Of a stretch of DNA of 19,369 nt, positions 18,770 through 19,369 are shown piece after piece. The notes below the pieces were generated by a model. It did no database searches and was not told the DNA's origin. It was given only the letters and a program-made list of their open reading frames with translations. The translations under genes and the position numbers were made by a program. The number at the start of each line of letters is the position of its first letter. The stretch's first letter is position 1. This stretch comes from JAHEDH01 sp965364515 (GTDB lineage Bacteria; Actinomycetota; Acidimicrobiia; Spongiisociales; ZC4RG35), in NCBI GenBank assembly GCA_965364515.1, contig CBDTXZ010000046.1, positions 1 to 19,369 of the forward strand. Reading direction: 5' to 3'.

Positions 18770-19369
18770 ATGCAACCACCCGAGATCGAAGGTGCACTCG
18801 ACGCCGCCGAGGCGTCACTTCAGGCAGGACACGGGCTGGGTGGAACCGGCTTCTGGGCCGCGGTCGCGGCCGTCAAGCGGAGTCCGGAGCTCGTCGACGA
18901 GTTCGGGCCTCGTATCGCCCGCCTCGACCGCAGAGCCTTCGAGAACTGGGCGCTGCTGACGGTGCCGGCCACCGTGGGCACGGTGGCGATGGTGCTCGGG
19001 ACCCTGTTCGGTCTCGCCCTGGTGTGGCTGGCGTACTCGGCCGACATCACCGCTGCCGGGCTGCTCCTGTTGGTCGGCACCGGCATCACGTTGGTCACGA
19101 CCCACGGGCTCGCCCATCTCGTGGTCGGAACGCTGTATGGGATGCGGTTCACCCACTGGTTCGTCGGCTCGGCGACTCGTCCTCAGCCCGGGGTCAAGGT
19201 GGACTACGCGACCTATCTCACCGTCCCTGCCCGATCGCGAGCCTGGATGCACGCGTCGGGTGCGATCGTGACGAAGGCGATCCCGTTCCTCGCATTGGGT
19301 CCGGCTCTGGTCATCGGCGTCGACGGATGGGTGACAGCCGTACTCGTGCTGGTCGGCGCCGCTCAGCTC
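18770..19369 (+). CDS. Membrane protein with degenerate M50-protease-like motif, partial
   Basis: The frame is open from an ATG at 18770, preceded by GGAGGG, to the window edge: 200 codons with no stop, so the 3' end is missing. Residues 1-58 are soluble and helical. Membrane segments follow at about 62-90, 95-121, 160-183 and 186-200. The second segment carries HGLAHLVVG (112-120), followed by YGMRFTHWFVG. The spacing matches the first motif of site-2-type M50 metalloproteases, HExxH followed by a G-(V/M)-x-(V/F) segment, but Glu is replaced by Gly. SGAIVTKAIPF (163-173) falls where M50 proteins have their AGP motif. It is probably an inactive relative; the second metal-binding motif lies beyond the window. 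Confidence 0.8.
   Translation, partial: MQPPEIEGALDAAEASLQAGHGLGGTGFWAAVAAVKRSPELVDEFGPRIARLDRRAFENWALLTVPATVGTVAMVLGTLFGLALVWLAYSADITAAGLLLLVGTGITLVTTHGLAHLVVGTLYGMRFTHWFVGSATRPQPGVKVDYATYLTVPARSRAWMHASGAIVTKAIPFLALGPALVIGVDGWVTAVLVLVGAAQL

Overview
The window looks like a chromosomal segment of a high-GC actinobacterium, most likely a member of the Acidimicrobiia or a close relative. Four things point there: strong G/C bias at third codon positions, a 29-residue bS22-type ribosomal protein found mainly in Actinomycetota, a dCTP deaminase of the mycobacterial bifunctional type, and several genes that appear to be translated from leaderless mRNAs (a TANNNT box six bases before ATG/GTG). The lineage is inferred from protein character only; no rRNA is present.

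Layout. Bases 1-300 hold the end of a tandem array with a 98-bp unit, followed by a non-coding stretch with a perfect hairpin. A minus-strand pair (dcd, then a helical-repeat protein) runs from 1880 to 486. Four plus-strand genes follow: a pirin, a lipoprotein, an AcuI/YhdH-type reductase and an AhpD-like protein; the last two overlap by ATGA. A strong hairpin at 5264-5300 separates them from a minus-strand signalling locus: response regulator, histidine kinase and a secreted protein with two copies of one domain. A divergent plus-strand gene encodes an anchored protein whose C-terminus looks like a third copy of that domain. Next come tRNA-Gly(CCC), a small membrane protein, a PhzF-family isomerase, homoserine kinase (thrB) and bS22, which is followed by a clear hairpin terminator. 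A CopD-like membrane protein faces it. A crotonase fused to a catalytically dead dienelactone-hydrolase-like domain and a PAC2-family protein lie on the plus strand. Convergent to them is a minus-strand pair of a polytopic, His-containing membrane protein and a lipoprotein cytochrome c. The right end holds a minus-strand cluster of a TrpF-like barrel protein, a PfkB sugar kinase and a frameshifted MscS channel gene, then a plus-strand membrane protein cut by the window edge that carries a degenerate M50-protease-like motif.

Functional grouping. The strongest candidate for an undescribed system is at 5321-8968: a two-component pair flanked on both sides by exported proteins that share one roughly 65-residue beta-rich domain. 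Two other candidate modules are the TrpF-like/PfkB pair, in which the TrpF active-site cysteine is replaced, and the cytochrome c / haem-copper-like membrane protein pair. The remaining genes are ordinary housekeeping (dcd, thrB, bS22, tRNA) or broadly distributed metabolic functions.
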